Numbered from the stretch's first letter, positions 12,093-25,669 are shown. The stretch: 64,000 nt of DNA from Batillaria attramentaria (GCA_018292915.2 JACVVK020000391.1:287001-351000), one strand, 5' to 3'. Notes: generated by a model not told the origin, from the sequence alone. Numbers and translations are program-made.

Positions 12093-13829
12093 GAGCAATG
12101 ACACATGGAATATGAAGCTGATGTCTCTTTCTTTTCTTGCTGCTGCTATTTTTGCAGCACATACTGTGTTTTACTCGAATCGAGACCGGATGGAAGCTGT
12201 ACCATGCACAAAAAAAATGGACAAAGGTGATGGCCTGAACTGGCAGTGAAAGTATTTAAACCTTAAATTGCTAGAAACATGCAAACAGAGAAACCATGCG
12301 CTGTACAAGTCTATACAGGGAACAACTACTAAACCAGCCTTCAAGGTCAAACTAGGGGAGGGGGGCGCTGTTTACCAACACAAATTCAACAATGGGCTGA
12401 AAATCGTGGTGTATTTGCATGAACACATACAAATCACAACAATTTTCAATGAAAAATTTAAGAGATTTTCAACACCACTTGAAACATACGACTGACCATA
12501 CAACTCTTAACTCAAAAGTAAAAGTGATGTCATGAAAGGCAATGAAGATGATAAATACATGCTTTGTGCTGAACAGTTTTTTTTTTTTTTTTTTTTTTTT
12601 TAACTTAGCACTGAAGACCTGCACAATTCCACACACATTAACACAACCTAACCCACATCTTTTCTCACCACAGTCTCAAGCAGCATGTGCTAAGATTTTC
12701 AACTCTCAGGTCAACAAAGGCTGAATACAACAAGAAGATAATGATCCTTAAGACGTGTGCAAAATCTGAGCCTTCTGTAAGCTGTCGTTGCCAAGAAAGA
12801 GGCCAAAATGTACATGTATTGCCTACAGGTCATGGGGGCAAGGTAGCCACGAACACAAGTGACTGCAACGTCACAAGTTTGCGTGAAGCAGTGTTAGCTA
12901 TGGCCATAAAATAAACCTTGGAAAAATCACTGACCCAATGGTGGCAGCGTCCACGCTAAATAACTTTCGACACAGCGGCAGTTCCTCATCCCGACACACG
13001 CTGCTTTAGATATTTTCTGATGCCATCACTCAATTTTTTAATTCTCTCTCTAAATTATCCAGCATGTGTTTGGCATACCACAATGCTGTGGAAAACTTTT
13101 TGATCGAATGCTGTTAATGATGATTGTGCATACAAAACAGTCACTTGTCTCACGATACAACACCACAGATCATTCTGAAGACTCAGGTTAGCATAAACCT
13201 GAACTAAAAGTATGCTTCTGCACCAATGGAGCTATCAAGAAAAAACATGAAATTGGTGCAACCCATGCACGAAAAGAAAAGAAGTTCTTCTATCATTACG
13301 AATAAAATCTGTCAAGTCACAAATTCAGTTGCAATGCCCATATGGAGCGGCATCCCATTTGGCAAACACCCTTAGAGCTTAACAAGCGCCATTTTTTTCC
13401 CCTCATACCTATTTTAAAACCTGCCTAAAAGAAAGAAAGATGGGTCGCAGTTTTCTTACTGTCCATTGCAAGGTTATCTTAATAATCATGAAACGAGTGT
13501 TAAAAAAAATTAAATTAAAAAACTGCACGCATCCACACTTGCAAATGTCTGCAACAGCTTGAATCCTCTTCCATCTACCGTAATCACTCTGACTCCAGCA
13601 CGTTTCTGTCATGACTAGTAAAACAACTCACGAACTCACGAACCTCCATGAAACACTACATTTTACATTTCAAAGAACTTTGATCAGAAACGCTGTGAGA
13701 TGTTAGAGTAATTATGGCAAGGGTCTGAAACAATTTTACAATACTGATTTTTTATGAAAAAAAAAAAAAAAAAAAACTTGGGGCAAAATGCAAAATTTTC
13801 AAATCTGAACACAAACAGAACGAGTGTTC
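12093..13829. other. Intergenic / possible distal Staufen 3' flank
   Basis: No gene is recognised. There is a 25-base T run near 12577-12601 and an A-run at 13757-13776. The segment 12755-13010 is the diverged partner of the repeat at 4620-5235. Confidence 0.45.
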
Positions 13830-14310
13830 ACATATGAAACAATTATGACAAAATACAATGGATGTTCACATCTAAACACCAAACCATGAGAAACAAAGGC
13901 GTTTACATCTGATCACCAGAGTTGTAGTGAGTTATTCACATACAATCAAAACCCAGCTTTGTGTTCACATCTGACCACCAGTGTTCGTGTCCAACAATCA
14001 GCGTTCACGGATCACCACCGTCCACATCAGACCACTAGCATTCACAGACTACCAGCGTTCACAGACTACCAGCGTTCACTGACCACCCATGTTCACATCT
14101 GACCATCGCAGCACGAACAATGTATGTGGCACTAAATTACTAACGATAAACATGTTCAGATCTAAGCAACATCCCTGTGTTCAAGTGTTCACATGTGAAC
14201 ACAAAGGCTGGGTCACTGCAACGTGTCGCCACCGATGAAAGAGAGTTTGCGTGCAGGCGTTCATCGGGGCCACACGTTCACTTGGCCAGCTACAACAAGG
14301 TGTTCACATC
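13830..14310. repeat. Degenerate minisatellite (GTTCACATCTGACCACCAG)n
   Basis: GTTCACA followed by TCTGA(C/T)CACCA(G/A) or GACTACCAGC recurs about every 20-35 bp, more than 15 times. Units vary: GTTCACAGACTACCAGC occurs twice in a row near 14039-14075. No frame is kept open across it. Confidence 0.75.
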
Positions 14311-15064
14311 TGATCCCCGGCGCTGTTCAGACGATGGGAGATGGTGATGGAGCCGAGTTCCTTCTTTACGGTTCTGTCGACATGACACAGACGAGATCTG
14401 TTATTGGCTGGTGCTGTTAAGGTGCGCTCTCCCTCTCTCTCTATCCCACCCTTCACACATACACATTTGGACAGGTGACACAAACATAGCGACAGACCAA
14501 TCGCCATCTGAGACTGTGTAAAATGCACACACATACAGCACACACACACACGCGCGCGTGCAGGCAGAGGAGTATTAATTTTGTACTTGAGCCTTGGAAA
14601 TGTTCAGCCCACAAATTTGAAAATAAAAGCAATTCTAAAATGCCACAATTGCTGAGCTGGCTCTTCACAACATGTGATTGTTGTATGTTCATGTCCGGTG
14701 TCTGAGAGAATGCGTGTGATTCATTGGAGCGTGCATGCTGGGTTTAGCTCGCAGTGCTTTGAGCCGAATATCTGGGATAAAGTGCCTATATACATGCAAT
14801 TATTAAGTATTTTGACTACTGAAAAACACACACACAAAGATGGGAGCATTTTCTCTTATAGGCCTCCCAGTATTTTGACCCACTGCGCACATTCACAAAC
14901 TTGGATCTCACACACACACACACAGAGCATTTTCACTGAGCATACTGACCTACTACAAACGTGTCAACACACAAATTCGCACACACACACACACAAAAGC
15001 TGGAGCTTGTGATGGTGAAGTAAGGTATGCATGTTAGGTGTACTACGTGTATTGTAACATCTAC
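14311..15064 (-). other. Probable Staufen 3' UTR / 3' flank
   Basis: This is directly downstream of the last recognised Staufen exon. It has CA tracts but no clear coding. If the GTGAGT at the end of the Staufen exon is used as a donor, a very short terminal exon might lie here; one weak candidate acceptor is near 14419, giving a few residues then TAA. I see no convincing poly(A) signal. Confidence 0.35.
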
Positions 15065-18000
15065 TCACGCATCGCCTGCACCTTTCACAACATCGGTGCT
15101 ACTGCTGGCCGCCGTAAGCAGGGTCTGAATGGCACAGAGAGCGGCTGCATCACGTGATGTCTCCAGTGTCGGGCCAGCACCATGATACACTTGTGGCGGG
15201 GACGTAGACAGCGTGAGGCGGGTCAGGAACTCGGAGCTGTTGCTCTGTTGTGGACACAAGATGATAAAAACATGTAACCCGACGTCTACTAATGCCAAAG
15301 TAACTGTCAATAAGAGACGAAAGATTATATGGTGTCTAGACTCGGAGGTCAAGCAGAGACTCTCACCTTGGAGAATTCCTCGAATGTGACGTCGACGCTG
15401 AGGTGCCGTGCCAGCTCGTGTACCTGTTGCTCGGGACGTGGACCCGCCTTTGACAGAACAGCTGCTACACTCTCCTTGCCACCTAAACACATGCACATGT
15501 ACACTTCAACTTTGTGCACTAAAAAGAAAAGAAAAAAAAAAATGGCCAAGAGCCTCCCAGCAGAGAACCACAAGAAGTATTGCAATTTTTTTTTTCTAAG
15601 TGTTACTTCTCTCTAAAATGGGACATTTAACGTGCTTACTTGATACCTGTGCATGCATGTGTATACAAAGGCAATACAAACACTACAGGGGAATCTGCAC
15701 ATGAATTCAACTCAAATCTCAAAAACTTCCTGCCCTTTGTGCACTAAAAAGAAAAAAAAAAAAAAAAAGCCAAGAGCCTCCCAGCAGAGAACCACAAGAA
15801 GTATTGCAATTTTTTTTTTTTAAAGTGTTAGTTCTCTCTAAAATGGGACATTTAACGTGCTTACTTGATACCTGTGCATGCATGTGTATACAAAGGCAAT
15901 ACAAACACTACAGGTGAATCTGCACTGGAATTCAACTCAAATTCCCCAAAAATTCCTGCCCACTGGGGATTCAAATACGCGCCTCAGTATCTGTAGGGGA
16001 TGCAACAACCACTCGTTTGTTAACGTCTTGGTACGATGGCAATAAATGTTGAGTTTACCTGGGAAGGCAAGACTGGGGGTGGCGGAGCTCATCATGCTGT
16101 TTGTCAGTCCCACCGTTCTGGGTGGGTTGAGGCGGAGTAAGCCAGGTACCACCTGACAACCTACGGCACCGGCTGTCGTCACCGTCGACTCCCCGCTCAC
16201 TGCCAGCACAACATGATGTCATTCAGACTGGAGCATTGTCATATCACTATGTGCACATACTCTTGTATCATCCACAAGTGTTAGTGAAAAACAACTGTTC
16301 ACTTCAAATTCAATGGAAAAGTTACCGATGAAGATCCTCAACAGTATGCATATAGATAGGTATACGTGTGTGTGTCCCTACAGATATCCGTACATAAACA
16401 TACATCTATGTCTTAGAGTAGATATATTTGCCTATATTGGTATAACTTGCTAGTCGTGTATTGATGCTGTGCCACCATGTGCCCAACTAAAAAGAAGAAA
16501 AAAAAGAAAGATACTAAACAGACAGGAAATATCCTACAGTATGACTTACCTCCATTTCCGCACGGTTTGCCTGTATCGACGAAGGTCACCTTCTTGTCTG
16601 ACCCACTCCCCTGCTGAGCAGAATAATTTTTTTACATTATATATTATATCATACATTATACTATATATACATACATCATATTTCTGACTGATCAAACTAC
16701 CTCCTAAACGACTGAGTATGTTAGAAATTTAACTCTCAGCCTCCAATACTGACGATCATTAAAACAAATGCATTCCATGTGCCTAACAATTACTTTACCT
16801 TCTTTACGAATATGAACAAATCCCAAAGAATACACCATCAAACCTTAACCAAGAAAACACCAAATCAACGCTCATGGAATTTCTGCTTAACTGAATTTTG
16901 AGAAAAGCGCAGTTTGCCACACCCTGTACACTTCTCTTGCGCTATTCTCAAAATGGAGGTATGCCAAATTCCACGACAGGCATCAGAATTACCCATAGAA
17001 ACGGTCAACCAAACAAAACAAACTGATAACTAGCTAGGGCCAACATAGACTGACCTCTGACGACTGTGAGCTTTTGATGGCCGGTTTTGACGGCTGCGGG
17101 GACGGGCGACTGAAGCCCAGCAACTGAAGCATGCTCTCGGCAGCGTTCCGCTTGGCTAGTTTTTTGTTGGGGCCCACGCCTTGTGAGACGTTCTCATCCA
17201 CCTGACACTGTGATTCAAACAGTCAAACGTCATGTTACACTGAACCATGAGCAAGACGAGGAACACGATCAGGTTCGCCATCAACGAACAGTGACACACA
17301 ATAAAAGTAACCATCACGAGCACTGTCATTATGTTGAATAACTCTTTCAACACCAAGGATGGCGCATCCCGTCCGGCTCTGCAGAAGGTTTGAGCCTGTG
17401 ACCAATGCTCTGCAAACACCCGGACTACTTATGTGGTCGTACATGTTCAAGTCTTGTGCAGGTTGGGACCGAATTTGTGGTCTTCAACACCAGTTGCAAG
17501 GACAGGTAAGATTTTAAGACAAATGTTTGTGCTATTTGTGATTTCTAAGAACTTCATTGAGATGGGTTAGTAAGTAAATGTGAAAGACATGGAGGATTTG
17601 GTCCAATCATCAGATACCCTGCTGCACTTTTGCTGTACCCTCACAAGGGATAATGTGAAAGGTAACAAATGAAAAACAAACAAACAAACACCAAGCAAAT
17701 TATGGCTTCAAAGAGGATCCATTCTGAGAAACTCTGACACAATCCATCACCTGCATGATAAACTCGCGCCTGCGTGGCAGTCCTTTTTCCGCCAGCAGCG
17801 TGTAAACTGGCTCCTTCTTCTTCTGTGCCTGCATGATCTGGATCAGACGACTGATGGGGTTGACGCCGACACCGTAACTGGGATCTGCCTTCTGTACCTG
17901 CTTGGTGTTGGCACACGCAGCGTACACCCAGACAAGAGGAACAAGAAGGGACACAAGTTAGTTGGTTGCCGGCTTAACATCCTTTTCTTTTGATCTCTTA

Positions 18001-21000
18001 CGTTTCAAAAAGAAGAAGAAAAAATAGCCTATCTTATCCCTTTCGGGAAATTCGGGTTAGGTCCCTTTCGTGCTCCACCGAGCAGTTATGCCACCTCACG
18101 CATCACAACTAAGAGATGCTTACAAGGTCAGTTACTGCGTCAGAGATTCAAGTGTGTGTTTGGTGTTTTTCTCAGGGACATGCGCATTTTTGGAACGGAC
18201 ACAAATACAGCTACTCTGTAATGGTAGGCATGCGTGTGCTAGTTACATGTGCTGTCTGTTGAACTGCTGCTCCTCCCTTCCCACTATATGAAGACGGAGA
18301 CGATAAGGAAAAAGCCAGCACAAACGTGTCGCTTTTATTCCATTTTTACACCCTTAATTTGAAACTGATTTCTTCCTGATTGAATCTACACACTCACTCA
18401 TCTACACACTCACTCATCTACACACTCACTCACTCTAGACAAAGGCAAAGCTTACTTTAATAATGTTCCTGTTTTTCTTCTTGTTGGTTGGTGGTTTCAC
18501 TTTTGGCTTGAGGTTGGCCACAGGGAGCGCTGGCAACTTCCGCAGCTCGTCCAGCATCATTTCTGCAGCCCGTTTCTTCGACAGCTTCTTGGAGTTACCT
18601 TCTGCCTCTGTCGCCATCTCCCCCACCTGGCAGCGTGTCACGAACGTCTTCATGTGCGGCGGACCTGATTCCCGCGTCACCTGAGGCGTGACCACATAAC
18701 GCGTAACATAATAATAATGATGAAAATAATAGTGATGTGCTTTTGTACAGGTGCTTTCAGCAAAACTTCATTGAAAGCATCACATACTGAACCTAACATG
18801 CACGCTAATGTGAAACACAAGAATTCACTCATACACAGGACATGAACACGTAACAATCACAAGGCACAAAGGGTCAGCTCAGCTATTTAGGTTTTGAAAC
18901 GTAGACAGCCGCATTTATTTCCCATTTCTGTGGGCAGAAATTTTCAAAGCAGACGAAGAAAAAGCCAAAGCACCCAGACAAAATCCCTCACTACTGGTCT
19001 GAATAAATACACTGTAGAAATCGAAAAATCGAAATTGATGCCCCGACCGAGACTCAAACACCAGACCCCTCTCCTCACGAGATTGTGTGAAAACTCAGTA
19101 CAGAGGCAAAATTCAATCAACACACACACACAAACACACACCACTTACTTCAAAGTTGACTGGAAGATTTCTTTTGAGGGCAATTTCGTGGACTAAGCTG
19201 ATTTCAGACTTCATGGCATCTGAGAAAAGGCAAGAAAACTGTCAACAGTATTTAAGTCTGTACTTTATTTAACAGAAGATGCGCGGAGAACGAATTCATG
19301 AAAGAAGAAGAAGAACCCAGAATGCTGTGCAGGGCTGCTTAAATACTAAACAGGTCAGATATAGAACATTCCTCGGCTTACTGGCAAATTCGAAATCTTT
19401 CCAAGGTGACGTAACCTGTAAGTGTTACTGCACCAGCATGTTCTGGGATGGTCTAGCAATTTCCCTTGAAATGCAGTGGCATTTCGCGATCTCTACAACA
19501 CATTGAGGGGTATGAAATGAGTGAATAGCATCATGATCAAGCTTTAGTCATCATACATGCAGCCTTTGACATGCGGGTTCGAAACTGAAATAACAGGGGG
19601 CTCATCACGTGCTGCGTACGTTAAGTTTTAAACTTACCTTCAGCAGTATCCTCGCTGTCTGTTTTGACCTTCACCTCGTTGGGCATGGGCAGTGACTTTA
19701 AGATGCGTAAAGCTTTGGTGGCCGCAGAGTGGCGGGCAGCCTGCCGAGTTGGGCCGTCCCCAATGAACTCTCGCTGTCCGACCTTCAGCATGACATAAAA
19801 TGGGCGCGGCGCTCGTCCGTAGTGGTATCTGGAACAGTGGAGAAAACTACGTCTCTACTCTGTGGTAGTGGTACAGAATCTGTATCTGTGAGCCTGGAGA
19901 TGTTGACAGATGGACCTATAATCAGGCTGGGGAATTGCTGAGGGAAAAAAGACAAAACCTAGGCCGGGGTACAGAGGCAGCGCCCTGCTAGGGGTCTACG
20001 GGGGAAACACCCCACTTAAAACAAATTTTAGCATTTTTAAAGGCATTTAGTCACCTCTCCTGGCACCAACAAGTAAAATACTACCATGGTACTGACATGC
20101 ATGTCTTCAAAAATGCAGTTCGACTGTCCCATACGGCATTACATGTATCATGATATATGACTGTGTGTGCAACCTTTTTCCTGCTTCCTTTTCTTTGGCT
20201 GAAACTCAAGATTTTTTGGGCTGAAAGGGCAGAAAATTTGGCTGTCTCTACTTTAGGACACGTGTCGACAGCCACGAAGGCCTACTTCACCTCTGTCTTT
20301 GTGGGACTGCTCACCTTCTGGGGCCTTGTATACTAGACTCATAAGTATACCCTAACTGTCGTAAGAGCCACATACGTAAAGAGTCGAGGACTGAAACAGT
20401 GTAACAGGAACAAAGTCTTCATTTTCATACTTTTCTTGAGAGCACTGACAGTGTGTTTCATTAGTCGGGTTTCAGTAGCTGTGATAGACGGTTAGGAACC
20501 GCGCACCTCTCATTTGTACTTGTATGGAGTAATAAATGTTTGTGTGATTGTACTTGTATGGTGTAATAAATGTTTGTGTGATGGTACCCTTGTATGCCCC
20601 TGTGTAACTGTGCATGATTGCGTATGGTATGTGCGTGAATGTGATTGTGAGAGTACATGGAACGCACGACAGGGTCGTGACAACTGACGTCATGGACGTA
20701 CTGTGTTTTGCCGATATACGCCAGAGTAAAGGGGTGGGCCTTTGACCTCAACGCTTGCCGAGTGGCGTCGTCTATTAGCATAAAACACACAAAGCACAGG
20801 ACAAAACAGATTCAACACAGGAAGTTCCCAATAATATTTTTCCGTCACCTGAAGGCACTCACCTTTGGTTATACATGCCGCGGAAGTCGATGTTGGGCGG
20901 CTGGTACATCTGTTGGTTTCGAGGCTCGATCAGTTTGTACACCGCAGGCTCACCACGCTTCATCGCTAATGCATTCAGTTCCACTGTGGGCGTGATGCTT

Positions 21001-21314
21001 GTCACTTCAGTTGAATTAGAAAAAAAAAACAACCACCACACACACACAGTAAAGAACGAGTGTATGGTGTGCATGTACTTACGATGCAAAAGAAGATGTT
21101 TCAGTTTTTATGGCAAAGAAAGCAAGGGCTCAGTTCAGCACTCAGACCAGCAAAGAACCTCAGGTTTGAGTTGGGCTTATTCAGGCTGTGTTCTGACCTG
21201 GGTTGTTATTCTGAAAAATTAACGCTAACTAGAAAACCTGTGAAGAACATCATGGAGGGGTGGGTGATCCTTCATCTTTATTGTTTCTTTGTTGTTTCTT
21301 TTTTGTTTGTTTGG

Positions 21315-21351
<37 letters not shown>

Positions 21352-21998
21352 CGTGTGTGTGTGTGTGTAGAGGGGTTTAAGAGGAGGCATCTACAATGTA
21401 AAAAAACAACAACAACAAAACAACAACAACAACTAAAAAACCCTAAGTCTACCAACCTTGTCCATCCTGGTATCGTGGCGGTTTGGGTGTGGGGTGAGAA
21501 AACTTGGTCTCCTCCAAAGCGATGGCCGCTGCAGCATGCTGCGCTTTCTTGATGCTCTCCCCTTGGGCGGAGTACTCTTCCTCCCCGAGCTTGAGTTTCA
21601 CGAAGAACGTCTTCTTGTGGGCGGGACCCTGCTCGTCCACGAGGGTGTACTGGTGAGCCACCTGGAAACCCAAAACGCGCAAAATGAATCGTAAAGCTCT
21701 TAGTGTAACCGACCCCTCTCGGCTGAGCGTCTTCATCACACTGGAGTCAAGACACCTACCATTTCATTTTATTTTGTTTTATTTTTACTACTTTAATGTC
21801 CCTTTCGGGAAATTCACGCTGCTTCTCCCAGGGGAAGCGCATTGCCGTGGTGCAGTGCCACCCAATACCTATCCTTTTTTCTTTTTCAAAATTAAAAAAA
21901 AAATAAAAATTTTTACACAATTTTGCTGGGGGAGGAAAGCTGGATAACCTGGAGAGAAACCCCCGATGAGCAGCTCGGCAGCCAGGAAAAACCAGTAC

Positions 21999-22033
<35 letters not shown>

Positions 22034-23661
22034 TAAGCTCGACCGGGGCTCGAACCCACGCTTCATTGCCATGACATTGGTGACGGCCGTTCAGTAGCGC
22101 AGCGGCTAAATCCGACACGCTCCCTATCAGACCACCGCTCACCCCATGCCAACAACTGTCAGGGCATTAATATGGTCAACGATCCAAACGACTGAAAGTC
22201 CCCCAGCCTGCACATCGCTTTTTCAAAAGTAATTTGACTCTCCACACTGCTATTTAAAGTTTTACGTTGGCAGCTGAGTCTGGCTGACTACAACAGACGA
22301 CATACCTTGTTGTAGCGCGCCAGTTCATTGATTAAACACATTGGGGTTTTCTCTTTTGTGTTTGCCAGGTTTGTCGTCTCTTCATTCTCATCCTGTTCCG
22401 TTATCTCTTCTGGAGTGGTCTGCCCCTGATCCAGGCTGCCAGTCGTTCCCGCCACCAGAGTTTGTGGCATGAGCCCTGAACAGCACGAGCATTAGTTAAA
22501 ACGTCCATCAAATCATTCTGAGCTGTTTTCGTAGTGCAGTAGAACCTGTTTTGGGTGGCCACCCCTTTGGGAGACCACCTGCCTGTGCAGACCAATGTTA
22601 CAATGATACTGGGTTGCACTTCTTCACTGTCTGAAGCTTCTTTTGGGTGACCACCTCTCTTTTAAGACCACTCTTGTCTGGCCATAGGGGTGGTCGCCCA
22701 AAAGAAGTTGTACTGTGTCTAACTTTATACATCACTTAGACATCTTGGGGTGGGGCTGGAGATAGATTTTTGCACAACTTACAAATTACCAACCCCCCCC
22801 CCCCCCCCCAAACAATAAAAACAGAGGTACTGATGGGAAAAAGACAACACCGCAAATGACCACACTCACCACTGGACTGGATCCCATTGTGCGACTCGCC
22901 CATCATCTGGGGGGAGGGGCTGGAGGCGGATGCCCCCCTCTCCGCCCCTAGCGCTGATCGGTACAGCAAGCCACCGCTGCTGCCCAGAATGGGGGTCCCT
23001 GCGGTGGGGGCGGAGACGGAGAGGTGGGAGGCGGTGGAGTGGGACAGGCCTGAGAGGGGGCTGTAGTGGGAGGTTTTGCCCAGCCCAAGACTGCCTCCTT
23101 TGCCAGGAAACGTCACTGGAACAAACACATCACATGATCCTTTTATCATGCACATCTTTCTTATGAATTACAACCTGTACTGATGCCTAACCCTGCAAGT
23201 GCCAGCTATCAACCAGTTCATGTGGAGTAGTGTAAAGCATAGTATCTATGGACTGGGAGACCTGAGTTTGATGCCCAGCATATTAATGTTAACAGAATCA
23301 TAAAATCAAATTTACTGTGTTTTATAATAAATTACAAACTGCACCCCCAAAACATCTCTTTTTTAAATTTCTCTTTAAGTCTACAATTTAAAAAAAAAGA
23401 AGATCTAGAAAAGCATTGTGTGTAGCGGTCAGAAGGTGCACCCAACTGTTCTTTCTTGCCAAGATGTTCATCAGGTGGCCACTAAAGCAACCCCCCCCCC
23501 CCCTCCAATAAGGTCAAGTTGATCAACTTACTGGGTGGTATGGCAGTCACAGCAGGTCCTGTGGAACTGCTGAGGCCAGCAGCGCCAGTGTGGCCGGTCA
23601 CATTGCCATGGAAACCGCCACCCTGGTTCTGCACTCCCGCCTGGTTAAGCATCTGCGACAT
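15065..23661 (-). CDS. STAU: Staufen, double-stranded-RNA-binding protein (14 coding exons, about 725 aa)
   Basis: Staufen binds dsRNA stems for mRNA transport and decay. Exons, high to low: 23661-23532, 23115-22870, 22475-22306, 21661-21457, 21004-20863, 19828-19638, 19219-19149, 18680-18456, 17897-17751, 17207-17055, 16610-16550, 16199-16059, 15482-15367, 15244-15065; all phases agree. dsRBD1 is at about residues 166-234. dsRBD2 (256-343) is split by the family's typical insert. dsRBD3 (364-434) and dsRBD4 (472-541) carry the RNA-contact motifs [11 protein letters not shown] and [12 protein letters not shown] linker precedes dsRBD5 (about 648-712). dsRBD2 and dsRBD5 lack the lysine pair, as in the family. 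The start ATG has an in-frame TAG three codons upstream. A noncoding first exon probably ends at 25267. The final GCG-TGA overlaps a donor-like GTGAGT, so the protein may end at GDA or continue into one more short exon. Confidence 0.95.
15511..15961. repeat. 225-bp tandem duplication in a Staufen intron
   Basis: 15511-15735 and 15736-15961 are near-identical, starting TTTGTGCACTAAAAAGAAAA and containing GCCAAGAGCCTCCCAGCAGA and GGGACATTTAACGTGCTTAC. Differences are few and mostly in A/T-run lengths, so the duplication is recent. It lies in the intron between 15482 and 16059. Confidence 0.9.
18780..19090 (-). repeat. Diverged SINE (family D) in a Staufen intron
   Basis: GAACACGTAACAATCAC, GGTCAGCTCAGCTATTTAGG and other pieces match 50330-50400. 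The high-coordinate end, read on the minus strand, has a degenerate B-box-like GGTGTTTGAGTCTC. Confidence 0.45.
19926..20275 (-). repeat. Dispersed repeat R1, copy 2, in a Staufen intron
   Basis: This is the reverse complement of the copy at 7145-7466: GCTGAGGGAAAAAAGAC, AAAGGCATTTAGTCACCTCTCC, TGGTACTGACATGCATGTCTTC, CCTTTTCTTTGGCTGAAACT. Confidence 0.75.
21310..21370. repeat. TG microsatellite in a Staufen intron
   Basis: An interrupted (TG)n tract just downstream of the exon at 21457-21661 in gene direction; on the RNA it is a CA repeat. Confidence 0.9.
21760..22140 (-). repeat. tRNA-derived SINE (family B) in a Staufen intron
   Basis: The body 21775-22000 matches 3538-3722. The high end 22043-22140, read on the minus strand, is a tRNA-like head with GTGTCGGATTTAGCCGCTGC as A-box region and GTGGGTTCGAGCCCCGG as B box. 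A (TA)n tract at 22002-22031 separates head and body. Confidence 0.65.
22537..22715. mobile_element. 179-bp pogo-type MITE in a Staufen intron
   Basis: Its ends are inverted repeats: CAGTAGAACCTGTTTTGGGT on the left and the complement of CAGTACAACTTCTTTTGGGC on the right, extending through GGCCACC / CGACCACC. Both flanks are TG, possibly a duplicated dinucleotide target. The first nine bases, CAGTAGAAC, equal one terminus of the Tigger-like element at 50997-52806. It has no coding capacity. Confidence 0.75.
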
Positions 23662-25267
23662 GCTGTGCTAATCTGTCAACATAAAAAACATCAGCATACA
23701 TATTTTGAATTTGAGAAATCAAACGCCAAGGCCCATCATTCGGCATATTATGGTTCAAAATCATTCTAATCTAAGCCACCTCCCAGGCACTCTGCAATCA
23801 TCTGCAGAATACGCACACTGTGCTGCGCACGCACATGGAGTAACGACCTCTGCCAGTGCGGGCAGCCCCCAGAAGTTCTGTCGCATTGTGAATGGCTGTG
23901 AAGGCTTGCCCGCCTCTAGCCAGTCTGAGACCTGACAGACAGACACTTACTGAAGACCGCTGACTTTCTCAGGCCACACCAAGCCCTTGGCGATAGGCCA
24001 ATAAGAATCCTGGCTGACGCAATCGTCAGATCAGATCTGACAAAATGGTTCTAAATACTCAAGAGCGAAAGGACACCCCAGTGAATCGAGCACTTGATGA
24101 TCCAAAGGCAAAAGCACGGATGACAGAACAGACCGAGGCACTGAAAAAACAACCCAGACCAGGTATCTGAGACCCAAGCAGAGATCCTCTGGCGTTGCCC
24201 AAAGCAAAGCAAAACAGCCCTATCAGCCCCAAAGACACTCGTCCAGCCAAGCAGCCAAAGGAACATACCACTGCGAACAACTTGGCCGTAAGGGCTAAAA
24301 CTAAAAGCCATAGGACATAAAGCAAGCTAATGATGATCTAATCTAAGCTGTTTCAGCAGTGTCTACATCTACTACACACATGCACAATTACATTATTTAC
24401 AGCCTCTCAGAGTCAGAGGCTGGCACTGACCCAAAAGAAGACCACAAACAAATTGAAACATCTGCTACAGTGTTGTGGTCTCTTGCTGACTGAATCAGTG
24501 AATGAGTCTCCAGCTGTTTCCAATTCTCGTTTGCACAGTCAGCAGGTCTGTGTATTGCATTCAGACTCTGAGCACTACTGCCGTCCACGATAGCCACAGA
24601 ATATTTTGATCGTGCGGGCGCACTCACTGTATTCGTAAGTGCAAGTGAACTGTTCACACACACAAGTTCGCTTAGGACTCAGATCGTTGGGTTCTCGATT
24701 TTTTTTTTTATGGATCCAGAAATGCATCACTTAAAGCAAAGTATTTAAAGTATCCAATCTAGACCAATAACTCATCTAAGAATCAGGTGATATATCATAA
24801 CGCAGAAAGACGTCTTTGTACTGTGTCGGCTTTTCGCCTACACGTGAAGCAAGACCAGACCAAAACACACACGATAAAAAGTGCAACTGACGGAAAACAA
24901 CCATCGTCAATACCTTTGCTTGCAGATAAATTGAAGCAGTGTACTCCAAGAGAACAAAGCACAGTATGTGGCGTTGCTTGCAGGTTGAAAGAGAGAGTTA
25001 AAACTGTGGCAAACAGTAAAGAAAATTGCAGACTAACATGCAGCCATGTTGGTCGGCACCCAAATTAATCTCGACATAGGCACGAGCAGACGAGAAAACA
25101 TTTGTTCAAATAAAATATATATCTTTATAGACTTCTTTGAAGTGAATTAGTAAATTATTGCAATTTTGGCATGTGATAGAAATAAAAAGTACGATTTTGA
25201 TACTGCGCAATGGGTGTGCGCATGCAAACTAGCAACATATTTTGTTTCAAAATGGCCGCCACCTACC

Positions 25268-25357
25268 TTTCTCTCTTGCTATGAATACTGAAAGGGGCGT
25301 TTTGGTGGTTTATTGTTTTGTTTCTGTCCGGCTGTGTGCAAACTATTAACAGCAACA
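25268..25357. promoter_or_regulatory. Candidate bidirectional Staufen/FBXO16 promoter
   Basis: A good minus-strand donor (AAAG|GTAGGT) at 25267 would end a Staufen 5'-UTR exon starting somewhere in this 90-bp gap. FBXO16 starts with ATG at 25358. Just to the left, 25204-25226 has GCGCAATGGGTGTGCGCATG, which resembles paired NRF1 half sites, though it would lie inside the first Staufen intron. No TATA box is obvious. Confidence 0.45.
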
Positions 25358-25611
25358 ATGTCTATGATTGCAAAGAATCGGATTAAGAGTGCATGGACGC
25401 CTCTGAGCAACGAGGAAACGAACAACAAGGTACCGTGCAGTGTACACGTCTGTAGTCACAGCTCAAGTTCGTGCTTGTTGAATGCGTTTCTTTTTGTGTT
25501 CATGATTTTTTTTATTTTTAAAGACCATATCATGAAATCTTTCCCAGATAAATTGCATTGCAGCAAATGAGCCATTGTAATGGTTCATGAGGTGGCACTC
25601 GTTTTGACAGT

Positions 25612-25669
<58 letters not shown>

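Noticed and set aside
11448..12104. 218-codon open frame on the minus strand
   Set aside because: It lies mostly antisense to the LINE fragment, whose plus-strand frame has clear reverse-transcriptase C-terminal motifs.
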